Assembly: GCA_039619475.1 (NCBI GenBank)
Contig: CM077116.1
Span: forward strand, 172,699,863-172,763,862
DNA length: 64,000 nt
Direction of reading: 5' to 3'
DNA from: Icerya purchasi
Lineage: Eukaryota; Arthropoda; Insecta; Hemiptera; Monophlebidae
The position numbers were made by a program, and so were the translations under genes. Shown piece after piece: positions 1-9,906 of the stretch. The notes under the pieces are model-generated. The model was not told where the DNA came from, ran no database searches, and was given only the letters and a program-made list of their open reading frames with translations. Numbering within the stretch: the stretch's first letter is position 1; every line of letters begins with the position of its first letter.

Positions 1-2
1 AA

Positions 3-269
3 GTTCGGACGCTGATGCGGAGACTCGATATAAAATTATATTCGCAAAACGAATACTACTGCGCTCTACTTTACTATACCGGCAACGATATGTTTAACAT
101 CGCGATGAGGAAATACGCGTTGAGTAAAGGATTTACATTAAGCGAGTACAGTCTGCGTCGCATAAAATCAAACGGACAACCCGGGCGACCGGTGAAGATC
201 AACAGTGAAAAGGAAATTTTCGATCGTATTGGATATCCTTACATAGAACCTGAAGATCGAAATTATTAA
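3..269 (+). CDS. POLB: DNA polymerase beta, C-terminal coding exon (partial)
   Basis: The reading frame is open from the window edge to a TAA stop. It matches the end of the DNA polymerase beta palm and thumb region, the family X polymerase that fills single-nucleotide gaps in base excision repair in the nucleus. Visible family landmarks are RRLDIKL (the beta strand carrying the third catalytic Asp, RRIDIRL in vertebrates), YYCALLYYTGND, the thumb stretch ALSKGFTLSEY, the SEKEIFD motif, and the closing YIEPEDRNY (YREPKDRSE in vertebrates). About 84 residues are clear. The few codons before the ATG at 15 are also open, so that ATG is internal and not a start; the exon's 5' splice site lies at or before the window edge. 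The rest of the gene is to the left. No disruption is seen. Confidence 0.95.
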   Translation, partial: VRTLMRRLDIKLYSQNEYYCALLYYTGNDMFNIAMRKYALSKGFTLSEYSLRRIKSNGQPGRPVKINSEKEIFDRIGYPYIEPEDRNY

Positions 270-292
270 GAAGACACTCGCTTAAAGTATAA

Positions 293-298
293 AATAAA
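293..298 (+). terminator. Polyadenylation signal AATAAA of the polymerase beta gene
   Basis: A canonical AATAAA hexamer lies 24 bases after the TAA stop at 267-269, consistent with a very short 3' UTR. Confidence 0.6.
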
Positions 299-955
299 TT
301 AAAAGCAAAATAGACTAATAATTTATGAGAAGACTACCGAACCATAAATACAAAACTCAAACTGATACCTGTATCAGTAGTATGTTTTAAAACTATCTAT
401 TGATTTGAAAAAAAAGTCGTATTATTGTCGTATTGTTTGATTTTCTAACTAAACTATATATATATATGATCATTTTTGTAGCTTCTTGAACAATTATGCA
501 AGGTCGATCGTGTAATTTACGAATTATACTTATTCCTTTCGTATTTTATATCGGGATTTTTAAAATTTTTTGTGTAATCCAAGAAAGAAAAAAAAAATTG
601 CACCTAATGCGAAAGAAGAGTGCAAAATTGTTGCGCTAACAACCGAAAATTTTAGGTGGCAATATTGGCAAAACGTAAAAGAAAGAAACATTAAAAATCT
701 ACATCATATCGCTAATGTCTGGTACAAATTTTACAATACAATATATTTGAGGGGAAGTTGACAAGAACGATAATCAAAAAGATTAGTAATCTGCAAAAGA
801 AATGCTTAAAGGCAATAATCGTTAGTAATAAAGATCAGGTGTAATATTAGCTGGTGGAGAGAGAGAAACAAAATGTCTCCAAGGATGTGCTACTTTTATC
901 ACCGGTTGCTTGAATATAAGACGACAAATAAATCAATAGAGCTACGATTGAAAGG
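299..955. other. No gene recognised; AT-rich with a short unassigned ORF
   Basis: Contains a lysine-rich open stretch around 570-761 (starting at TTG) that I cannot assign, and a short TA repeat near 456-467. It may be the 5' side of the degenerate LINE that follows, but no family motif is visible. Confidence 0.4.
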
Positions 956-959
956 AACA

Positions 960-1900
960 GAACAACGAGGAATAATAGGTAGGTGTATTTTATTCGATCA
1001 AAAGCCATAAACAGAGTAAGATTGATAATACGGATGAAATAGTTTTAATTAAGCTGCTAGAACGAATTCCAGAAGATGTAATGCAAAAGTTAACTTAAAT
1101 TAATTATCACTAATTACAATCCTTTCATTTAGGATTCATAGTTTAATACAGACTATGAGATAAATATAACTTTCTTCCTGCAGTCAATTTACTCTTTCCA
1201 GATGACAAGAATAAAGAAAAGCAGCTGATGTATCACGAGCCATTTCGTTCAAATTCAATCTTTCTAATCATTTGTTGATTTTTTCCACAGATACATTGAC
1301 CATTTACAAGGCCTTTTGAGTACATCTACCTACGTGATGGGCTACCAATTATCACGGAGAAATCCTCAGGTACAACTTTCATGAGCGCTTTTACAACATT
1401 AAGAGATTAATAAGAATCATTCCAATAGATCATGCCAGAGTTTGCAATGATCTAGTAGATAAGCTAACGAACAAGACCACTGATATTGGACTGACTATTG
1501 ATCATGTTCTTTATCGGTGACTTCTTCTTAGCAATCAGTAAGCTGAACCGCCGAGAATGGGAACAGGAATCGGGTCAGACTAACTTTATAAATATTTCTA
1601 ATAGCCTTTCAATGAGACTTTGGCTTTTCAATTTACGACTATCGAGAAGAGTAATAACAACGAACAGTCGACCATATAGTCAGGTATGTCTGGAACATCT
1701 TCATAGAATGTGAACTAAAGAGGAAATATTTTTTGTCCATTTAATCCGGAAGAGAACATTGTCGGGAACTTGAAACGTATTCTTAACAATTATCAACAAC
1801 ATTTAGTTGAACAAGCGTAGTTTACAAGAGAATTTAGAGATCAGTATCCGATATATACAATTCAGAGCTTACTGGCCTGTAATGAAATTCTGATTTATAC
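960..1900 (+). pseudogene. Degenerate non-LTR retrotransposon: RNase H and C-terminal tail
   Basis: Conceptual translation in shifting frames gives pieces typical of the RNase H domain and tail of I/R1/Jockey-type LINE ORF2. There is a STDTLTIYKAF-like segment near 1290 (family: SDSLSALQAL). HARVCNDLVDKLTNKT near 1433-1475 corresponds to GHSGIxGNExADxLAK. Further on, LRLSRRVITTNSR and LEHLHRM near 1640-1710 correspond to the rule TxLRxGHxxLxxHLHRI. Stops and frameshifts interrupt it throughout, so it is dead. The reverse transcriptase part is not recognisable upstream. Clade assignment is tentative. Confidence 0.55.
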
Positions 1901-2244
1901 AGCATTGTATTTATACGATTTATAGTTTGGCTATTCCCATTTAGAGGAGTAATGTTTGATGTGTTGTAATTGATCTCCGGCCTATGCCGCTGACGATGTC
2001 GGAAAATGCGAAAAAAAATATATATATATTTTTCGTTTATAAAATTTCTACAAACAAATTTAACCCTCTAGGTCAGATATGGGAAAGAAAAGAGCTGATT
2101 GAACTTTTGTTGCATTTTATTTAACGAATTTTTTCGCTCGTTTTAATCGATCACCGATTTATTTCTTGAATCGTACAATATAGATGATATAATTCAATCG
2201 GCGTTCGAAGTAAACGCAAATTACGTTACGACTAATAAATAATG

Positions 2245-2255
2245 TAAAATTTTCA
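2245..2255 (+). repeat. Target-site duplication, left copy (TAAAATTTTCA)
   Basis: The same 11 bases occur immediately outside both ends of the inverted-repeat element 2256-4151. The outer A/T pair could belong to the inverted repeat, so the true duplication is 9 to 11 bp. Confidence 0.75.
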
Positions 2256-2340
2256 CGAGCCTTTCGGGAACACACTTGTGCAAGTACAATAATACTCATT
2301 AAATGGATAACGATACGTAGCGAAGTATTTAAGAAGAATC
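2256..2340 (+). repeat. Left terminal inverted repeat
   Basis: Inverted counterpart of 4080-4151; 42 of the first 43 positions match. Confidence 0.85.
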
Positions 2341-4079
2341 GGAATTGGAATTGAATCGAAATAATTTTTCCTAGATATTTTGTTCATACATCGAATAACT
2401 AAATTTCCCGATGCGTTATGCTATGGGAGCCAAAAAGAGGGAAAAAACTGAATTATTTTATACAGGCTTTCGCCGCTTCGGTTTCACATTTAATTTTTCA
2501 GTTACTTAACGTTTTTGTTGTATTTTGATGATTATTATTGTTCAGTTGCGCATATTTTACTATTTTTATTTATTCATTAGCTATATTTTATATTATCTTC
2601 CATTATTGTTTATTTTTGTATTCATATTTATATTTCGTGATTTTTACTTTGTAATTTTTGTTCATTTATAGTTAATTTTTTTATTTCTGATTTAGTGCTT
2701 TTTGATTTAAAACATAATGTGCAATAGACAAACATAGTGGTACTAAATGCCGCAGTTTATTTTGCTTTAAATAATTATTTTTTATTCAGCTTTTATTTAT
2801 TAAAACCATATAGACAGGTAATGCTCGCTGAAAATAATAGTATAACTATGGATGTAGAACGTAAATTTTTAAGGAGGCCTTAAAAAATTTCACTTCTGAA
2901 TTGTTAAGAACAAGTTGTAACGTGAAGTAGCTCACAGTATCAGCCAAATCGCACTTGCAGAGTTTTTGCAACAACTAAAGTGTACCTTGAATTAAGTTCA
3001 ATGAGGCAACAAATAAAGCTTCGTTTAACAGAACTTAAGTAAATTTAAACTATAACAAATAAAATGATATATTCTTATGACGGCTAATTAAATTATAATT
3101 TTAGTATTAATACATATTATTTCGAGAACGTATTTACTTGAAAAATAAGAAAAAGCTTCGCAAAATTGTCATTTAAAGTAATGTTTAATTTAATTGTTCT
3201 AATTGCATGTTATTAGTAAAATGTGAAATACACTATAATGATCTGATCCTTTATTTAATGACTGAAATAAAGTCTTTAATAAGAGAAAATTTCTGTATAA
3301 TGTCGAGTCATTTATAATGTTAAAAAGAGATCCGACAATTTGTGAAATAATATTTTAATTTACAGTTCAATAATCGAATCAACAGTATATGAATAGGTAA
3401 TGATATGCAATCGGAGAAAAAATAGATTTCTTTTGCACACTGTTAAAAACTTTTGTTATGTGAAATACTTAACTAATAGTAGTATATATTCAGTGTATTC
3501 CAAAAAACTAATAAAACAAATATAATCTGAATATGTTAATAATTACAGACATTAATAGCGACAACCACTTTTATTGCTGTAAAACAATAAACTTTTTTTA
3601 GTTCGTAGACTTCTTATTTACATCTAGTTTAGGTAAGTGAACTTCATTTCATATTTTTTTAATGGTGCTATAATCAAAGATATATACAATGTTGCATACA
3701 GTTACGACATTTTATTTACTATGTTTTACAATGTTATTAAATTAAATTGTTTTGTTACTTTATTTCTAAAGTTCAGTTTAATAAATTTCCTGTATTTTAA
3801 CGGAAAAATATCTTAATAAAATTGTTAAAAACTTTTCTCCCTTTATTTACTGAAATTAAAAATCTGGAAGAAAAAATTACATGTACTTTGATTTGAAATA
3901 AACTAAAAGTTGAAAATTGTAGTACATAACATGTAAACAAACAACAAAAAAATGATTTATTATTATTAAAAAGTTATTAGAAAAAAATATTGTGTATTTT
4001 TTATTAAGAAAAGTGAAATAATTATTAATTTTTCAATAAAATTGAAATTTAAAGTGACGAATACTACAAATGATAATCG

Positions 4080-4151
4080 AGTCTTCTTAAGTACTTTTCG
4101 ATGCCTTTTGAGTATTTTTGTACTTGCACAAGTGTGTTCCCGAAAGGCTCG
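4080..4151 (-). repeat. Right terminal inverted repeat
   Basis: Reverse complement reads CGAGCCTTTCGGGAACACAC from the outer end, matching the left repeat. Confidence 0.85.
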
Positions 4152-4162
4152 TAAAATTTTCA
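4152..4162 (+). repeat. Target-site duplication, right copy (TAAAATTTTCA)
   Basis: Identical to 2245-2255. Confidence 0.75.
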
Positions 4163-4329
4163 GTGCTTAAATTTTTAAAGGAGAAGCCAACAACGGATAT
4201 AGCACAGCAAATTGTAGTTTATCTCGATCGATAGGCAACGCTACTTTTAAAATTCGAAAAGAAGGGGATAACACAACATTTTTTCATTTATCGACGAAAA
4301 ATAAAAAACGGTGAAAAAAATTGAAAAGA

Positions 4330-5330
4330 TCCAAATGCAAATTACTCAAGAATACAAAATATGCATGATTGAATGCATTGCAGCTAAAATTAATCTTTGA
4401 GAAATACAGAAGATAAAACAATTTTTAGAAAAATTAAATAAATTATGCGACGATGTTTTGAGCATTAAAAATATATGCACAGAGACGAATAGGAAAATAG
4501 ACACGACATAAATGCAGAAATTCGGGAATTAAAAAAGGAAAATGATAGCTTGAAAAATCAGGTAAATAGCTCATTAGAATGGCAAGAGAAGATATGGTCA
4601 GAGATGGATATAATGCGACAATGTTCTAGAATAGATAATATAATAATTAACGGCGTGCCAATAGCAAAAGAGAAAAACGTAAGGCTAAAAATGGAAAGGA
4701 TAGCAAACAAGTTAAACGTTACTCTAAACGATGATGATATGAAAGTTGCTCTCATCAATTACCCGTGAGCAGTAGCAACGCGGCGATAATAGTTAAATTG
4801 AACAAAAGGGAAAAGAAAGATCAGATGATAAAAAACAGTCGACTTAAAAGGTTGAATACGGATCAGGTTGGCCACGGGCAGTTCCGTTCAAAAAATACAC
4901 GTGGATGAGGATTTTATAAAGCATACCCGACAACAATTAGCCGAGGCGAAACAAGCGCAGGAGAAGGGTTACATTGCGCACGTCTGATGTAGAAATTGGA
5001 AAGTATTCTGTAGGCAAACGGCGCATAGTAACACAATAAAGCTGTCTACACTTACGGAGCTCGACAACCTGATTAGTGCGGTGGAGGAACTGGCTACGAA
5101 GCAAAGTGTAAATTAGCGTAGCAGTCGAGAAGCAACTGATAAAGCGGATCAGATAGCAGAAGGATCAAAACAACAACGCCAGTAAACACAGTCGTCGCTA
5201 GACAGTTTTACCAACCGCATTAATACTCGTTCTGGTAACAATAATGTACAGGTTAAATGGCCGAACTTACCTTGTCCAGTTATATTTGATGTCCACGAGG
5301 GTGAATACGACCTTTCCCTCATTTCTCGTA
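4330..5330 (+). pseudogene. ORF1 of an RTE-like non-LTR retrotransposon, disrupted
   Basis: A lysine- and glutamate-rich coiled-coil stretch (about 4400-4560) leads into SRIDNIIINGVP near 4630, the start of the RRM-like fold of L1-type ORF1 proteins. It is followed by NKLNVTLNDDDMKVA, an RLP-like turn, and IIVKLNKREKKDQMIK near 4785. Further on, VNEDFIKHTRQQLAEAKQA (near 4900) and CRNWKVFCRQT (near 5000) match the C-terminal domain. Several frame changes and stops split it. Such ORF1 proteins bind the element RNA. It sits directly upstream of the endonuclease part of ORF2 in the same orientation. Confidence 0.65.
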
Positions 5331-5449
5331 GATAATGTATAAGAATGCTGCTATCGTCGGCAGAAATAGAGTACTAAAAAAAAAAAACAAAAAAAAACCG
5401 GTAAGATAATAGGTAGAGTAGATGTCAAAAAAAAAATATATTAAACGTT

Positions 5450-6560
5450 GCTTAACTGTTGCAACGTTAAAAAATAATGAGAATTGAATCGAACTGGAGC
5501 ATGACTTGAAAGAATCAAAAATTGACATATTTAGATTGCCAGAAGTAAGAAGAAGCGGCGTTAATATGTTATTAACAAAAGAAGACAACTTGCTGTGCTA
5601 CATAGGGAATGATTAGGGCCAGAAAGGTGTAAGGTTTGTTTATCATAGATCGACACTGGAAGACAACTTAGCGGTATTTAAGGAAATTGCGGATAGGATA
5701 ACCGTAGCTAAATTTTATATAAATAAGGGAAACAAAAATAATAAGACTATAACGCTGGTGCAGGACCATGCTTCGACGTCGAGCTCGGAAGAAAAAGAAT
5801 TCGATGAATTTTATAATCAAATTGCGGATATTTTGAATAATTTTAAAATCAACCCGAAGCATCATTTATTAATAATGGGAAACTTTAACAGTCAGATAAG
5901 TCAGAGGAGTGACGAGGAACACGGGGTTTTAGGACCATACAATTATGACATGAGAAATGAAAGAGATTGGAAACTCGTGAACATTTATATGGAACAGGAA
6001 CAGTAGTGAACACTTTATTCAAAAAGACATGGATCTCTCCAAATCGAAAATATAAAAATCAAATCGATTACATATTAACCGCGGCAAGCGAAAATAAAAT
6101 AAGGGACTTTAATGTAATACAAAATCTTAAATTCCACTCAGACCACAAACCAACTTCGTGTAAAATCAGTCTTTCAAAATGGCGTTTTCCGTTCTCTGAG
6201 AAGAAAGAATATACAAGTATAAATAAAGACAATGGCGGGGATTACGAATCAGAGTTAAGTAAATCGTTGAAAAACATCAACATACAACATATAATAGGTA
6301 ACATAGAATTAGAAATAATAAACAGTATAAAGAAAACGGCGGAATGTAAAGGCATAAATTACAAAAAAAACCATCCTCGGTAGGTATACCGAGACATAAA
6401 ACAGCTAATAACTAAAAGGGAAAAGAGTTAAAGAGACGGACGAATAAAACAGGTAAAGAAAAAATTGAATTTAATGTTCTATGTAAACTTATAAGAAATA
6501 GCCCGAGAACGTATAACGAAACGAAGAAAAATGAGTTCAGTCGGTGTTAGAAAGTACAAA
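5450..6560 (+). pseudogene. ORF2 endonuclease region of the same RTE-like LINE, disrupted
   Basis: APE-type endonuclease features appear in order: ELEHDLKESKIDIFRLPEVRRSG (family: DILGLSEVRRxG), IMGNFNSQI near 5874 (family: GDFNAxIG), MRNERDWKLVNIY near 5950 (family: RNERGxRLxxFC), KKTWISPNRKYKNQIDYIL near 6020-6080, and FHSDHKPTSCKI near 6130 with the catalytic SDH. Stops and a frameshift near 6000 break the frame. A further linker (LCKLIRNSPRTYNETK) continues to about 6530. The matching reverse transcriptase half resumes near 9900, so the element was later split by insertions. Confidence 0.8.
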
Positions 6561-7096
6561 AAGAACAAAAGCAATAATCGACCAAGAGCTGGCTACATCA
6601 ATTTCAACATGTCTCGGTGCTTGAAATATTTTACGTGGAAAAAGTTCAATTGTTGCCGGCAAAGCAAAAGCCCGATTGTCAGAAGATGCAAGCTAAGTGC
6701 GCGGGCGAACTATCAAACGTGTAAATTTTCGTACTAAAAAAAATGTCGATGTGTAAGGCAGAAAATTTATATCAAGGATCGTGATAAAAAGCAGTAAAAA
6801 AATTGTCGGAAGGGTAAGTTTGAGACTGAAGGGTTGTGTCAGAAGCTACCAAAGTTGCGAAAAATATCGGAAAATTTACATTTAAAGAAAACTTTTGACA
6901 ATTTAAATGTTCACTGTTTACGTATAAACAGTGTAAAGTATGTGTAAAGTGTCAGAACTTAAAGGGGAAGAGAGCATGAGAAAATCGGGTGCGAAGTGCA
7001 AGAGTGTATTTCGGCGTGCGGTGCAGCACCCGATCGCTTTTCTTTTGATTTTCACACCGTACATATTTTAGAGTATTTCTGACAATTTTTATCTGA
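6561..7096. other. Unassigned stretch between RTE left half and TTAA element
   Basis: Contains an unassigned 68-codon ORF (6531-6737) and a short hairpin pairing AAAATCGGGTGC (about 6981) with GCACCCGAT (about 7025). It may be the 5' remnant of the R1-like LINE that continues after 8323, but I see no diagnostic motif. Confidence 0.35.
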
Positions 7097-7100
7097 TTAA

Positions 7101-7223
7101 TCAAGGGGCACTTGAGTAACTGTTATCGAAAAGTCAGGAGTCAACTGAAAAATATTAATTTTTATAAGAAAAAAATAAATTTTATTCGTAGCAAATTATA
7201 AAATAATCAGCCAGTTTCATATT
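7101..7223 (+). repeat. Left arm of the TTAA element
   Basis: Inverted copy of 8197-8319, about 94 percent identical by eye; weaker similarity (TTGCACATT) continues inward for about 18 bp. Confidence 0.85.
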
Positions 7224-7614
7224 TCGTACGAGTATGTTGCACATTTTCTTCATTTTCTGGATCTTCATCGCTATCATAGTCGGACTCTTCGTCATCAACT
7301 GAAAATAATAAATATTTAAATAAACTAAATAAATCATATATACAATTAAGAGTCGCAAATCGAAAATTACCTTCCGAATCCTGATTATCCAAAATAACAT
7401 ATTTTACTGATGGAAGCAACTGTAGGCCTTCAAACCACAGAAAGTCATATTTGCCATCAGCTAAGATCAATCCTGATGATTCGGGCTCAAATTCAGTTAG
7501 ATCCGGTAATGTTGCCTTATTCCACAAATGTGCAATATAGTGTGCCCTTCTCATTTGCTGTAGAAGCTCCATGGTGTAGCAAGGTGACAAGCAGGAAGCA
7601 TCAAAGTTTTTCAA
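7207..7614 (-). pseudogene. C-terminal region of the same transposon-associated protein
   Basis: A 135-codon open stretch (TTG-initiated as computed, hence not a real start) contains LSPCYTMELLQQMRRAHYIAH-type sequence and LPDLTEFEPESSGLILADGKY. These follow the usual C-terminal pattern of the HAFTGCD family (RAxYxxxxW..P..P.P..wGw..dG.y.P.W). It ends in a strongly acidic tail (SDYDSDEDPENEE). The TGA stop lies within the left inverted repeat. About 165 bp separate it from the nuclease-like segment, with the frame interrupted. Confidence 0.55.
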
Positions 7615-7779
7615 ATTTGCCTTTAAAAAGGCTTCATCAGTATTTTTAACTTAATAATTTCGGAGGAACATTCGATATCTGATGTTATTGATTTTTTTTT
7701 GTGTCTCATATCCGCACATACTTCAAACGAATGCCTCTATTATTCCAAAAGTATCGTGCTGTATCGATTTCCGTATCTC

Positions 7780-8200
7780 CTAAACTAGCGAACACTTGCT
7801 GGAACTCCTTGTTTTTGTGAGTACTTGAAATAAGCGCTGTTTACCTTTCCTAAAAAATGTAGGATTATAATCGCAACCGGTAAATGCATGAAATTCCGCC
7901 AATGATTTGCACAGATCCAATCCTAAACGTTTATGAAGCGCATCTACATCTATAACATGCCGACTTCTTGAAACGCCACATTCAATATAGTTTTTTGCTG
8001 CTATTTTCTGCAAATTACCCAACGTTATAACAACGATATCTGTGTCAGAGCACTTTACTAGAACAGTTGCATCTGAATTTATTTTAGACGCCTGATAAAC
8101 AATTGTAGTGTCGGCCTCTTCGTGCGAAGGACAAAAAAAATCTAGATTCTCCGTTTCAATCAACATTACCATTGACGACGAATGTGCAACATGCAGAATA
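7780..8200 (-). pseudogene. FEN/PIN-like nuclease core of a transposon-associated protein (fragment)
   Basis: The frame is open from inside the right inverted repeat to about 7780. It contains CPSHEEADTTI, then KCSDTDIVVIT, then HAFTGCDYNPTFFRKGKQ. This trio (SHEEADT, DTDVVVL, HAFTGCDT..GKGK) marks a protein family common in arthropod and other animal genomes, which I know only as uncharacterised. The spacing of the acidic residues resembles the XPG-I half of FEN1 (EAEA, then EDxD, then LGSDY followed by a GIG helix-hairpin-helix), so a structure-specific nuclease fold is inferred, not shown. No N-terminal XPG-N half is present. The frame is lost before the next segment (7614-7207), so the gene is probably broken here. 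Confidence 0.6.
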
Positions 8201-8319
8201 TGAAACTGACTGATTATTTTACAATTTGCTGCGAATAAAATTTATTTTTTTCTTATAAAAATTAATAATTTTCAATTGACTCCTGACTTTTCCATAACAG
8301 TTACTCAAGTGACCCTTGA
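8197..8319 (-). repeat. Right arm of the TTAA element
   Basis: Reverse complement matches 7101-7223 over its full length with about seven mismatches. Confidence 0.85.
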
Positions 8320-8323
8320 TTAA

Positions 8324-9904
8324 ATTATTATTAATTACTTCCATAACAGATACGCTCGTCTCGAAATTAATAATGCTTTTGCTAAAAAAAAAATACTTGT
8401 GGAGTCCCCAAGGCTCTGTACTGGGACCTACCCTATGGAATTTACTGTACTCTAGCGTACATAACGATATGGATCAATATTGTGAGGTATTAAATGCCAA
8501 CTCTACTCTTATCTCCTATGTTGATGATTTATGTATAGTTTTTACAATTACAAAATCCACTAATCTAAAAAAAATCGAAAGAGTTTATAAAATGTTAGAA
8601 AATAAAATAACGGACTTCGGGTTTTCTTTTGCAACAGAAAAATATAATGCTATGATACTTGGTAATCTTAAAATATATAAAAAAGAAATTAGAGGATTAA
8701 ATCTCATTTCAAATCAACCCATACAGCTGGTAGACAAAATGAAATATCTTGGAATTTTAATCGATCACAAGCTCAGCTTCTTGCGCCAGCTAAAGGCATT
8801 AAACTTAAAATATAATAATTTATATTATCAGTTACGTAAAATCTTACCTAACACCAACGGGCTCGCCTACAAACAGAAAATCATCCTATACAAAGGACTG
8901 ATACAACCCATCTATGCCTACGGTTCAAGTGTCTATACCAATAAGAAAATATTAAAAACGGTTAAAACAAAGAAAATTTATTTTAAACATATCTTCTCTA
9001 TACAACACTGCCCCCTCATCAGCGGCCTGTGTCATAGCAAACAGCATTCCCTTAGATCTATTCATTATGGGACAGGCAATAATTACTGAGTACAGAATCA
9101 CCGACAATATTATAAATTCTCTAAGACCTTCACCCAACATTAAAATACTACAAAAACAAATATCAATCGAAATAATAAACACATAGCAAACCCAATGGAA
9201 CCAAGATCATACTGGCCGTAAAATTTACACATTTTTCCTAAATATTCAAAATAAGATTCGTCTCAAAAATGTAAATATATCTTTCTTTAACTCTCAGATA
9301 ATCACAGGATATGGCAACTTTGAGGGGAATACCTTCATCGCTTTAAGCTAATAGATTCACCAATCTATCAGTGCTGTGACACTAATACAATAGACAATAG
9401 TCTTCACCTGATACATACACGCAAAGCCTTCCAAAACATAAGGGAATCTTACCAAATCAATAAAAATACAACACTAACAATAAACAAAAAAAGCGCTCAT
9501 TCTCTTTTTGCCTACTTCCATGACGTCATGAAAAAAAAATTTACCCTAAAACCTCTGATCAACCATTCTAATTAAAAATAATATCTTTATTCCTATTACT
9601 TCTTTATAAGATCAATATTAAATATTTAAGTAGGCTCTGCATTGGTGACTAAGCTTTGGCATCATCATTTCAATTGTAAAAATATATTTATTGTAGTAAT
9701 TACTCGTGCATTATATATTTATGCATACATATAATTAGTTTTATAACACTTTTTTTTAAAAAAACATGTATCATGTTACTTTGTAAAAAAAAAAAAAATA
9801 TTTGTTCTATTCAGTATACGACACGCCATTATGTACCCTTATTATTAAATATATTTTGCCCCATCAGTATAATCTGAACTGGAGAACCAATTTAAAAAAA
9901 AAAA
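8324..9904 (+). pseudogene. R1/Jockey-like LINE: reverse transcriptase C-half, tail and poly(A)
   Basis: The reverse transcriptase contains SPQGSVLGPTLWNLLYS (8405-8450, the B/C block), the catalytic ISYVDDLCIV (about 8510-8540), then KMKYLGILIDHKLSF and LYKGLIQPIYAYGSSVY. Downstream, ITGYGNF near 9301 and YQCCDTNTIDNSLHLIHT near 9380 match the C-terminal tail (LTGHGxF..YL.RF.L.DSPxCxC...H) of R1-type elements. A frameshift in the A-run near 8388 and further stops inactivate it. A-runs at 9786-9800 and 9893-9906 mark the poly(A) end, after which the interrupted RTE resumes. The 5' half is missing or not recognisable. Confidence 0.75.
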
Positions 9905-9906
9905 AA

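Larger units (their letters stand above)
2256..4151. mobile_element. Non-autonomous DNA transposon with terminal inverted repeats (1.9 kb, no ORF)
   Basis: The two ends are inverted copies of each other. Both start CGAGCCTTTCGGGAACACAC and continue TTGTGCAAGTACAA; the first 43 bp differ at a single base, and weaker similarity continues to about 75-85 bp (shared TTAAGAAGA). An identical 11-mer flanks the element on both sides. The interior is strongly AT-rich and has no open frame over 60 codons on either strand, so no transposase is encoded. A 9-bp class duplication with long inverted repeats fits Mutator-like elements best, but 8-bp superfamilies (hAT, P, Merlin) cannot be excluded without relatives. 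The near-identical ends suggest a fairly recent insertion. Confidence 0.85.
7101..8319 (-). mobile_element. TTAA-flanked element with 123-bp terminal inverted repeats, carrying nuclease-like coding sequence
   Basis: TTAA sits at both borders (7097-7100 and 8320-8323). Inside them the ends are inverted copies starting TCAAGGGGCACTTGAG and TCAAGGGTCACTTGAG. The arms are 123 bp each and differ at roughly seven positions. TTAA duplications are known for piggyBac, Kolobok and Sola3 elements; the tips here do not look like the piggyBac relic at 39301. Minus-strand coding sequence fills the interior and its stop codon lies inside the left arm. This looks like a deleted derivative of a larger element, inserted in an R1/Jockey-like LINE. 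Confidence 0.8.

Noticed and set aside
4558..4758. 66-codon ORF on the minus strand
   Set aside because: Exact shadow of the LINE ORF1 coiled-coil region on the plus strand, with hydrophobic composition expected of an antisense frame.
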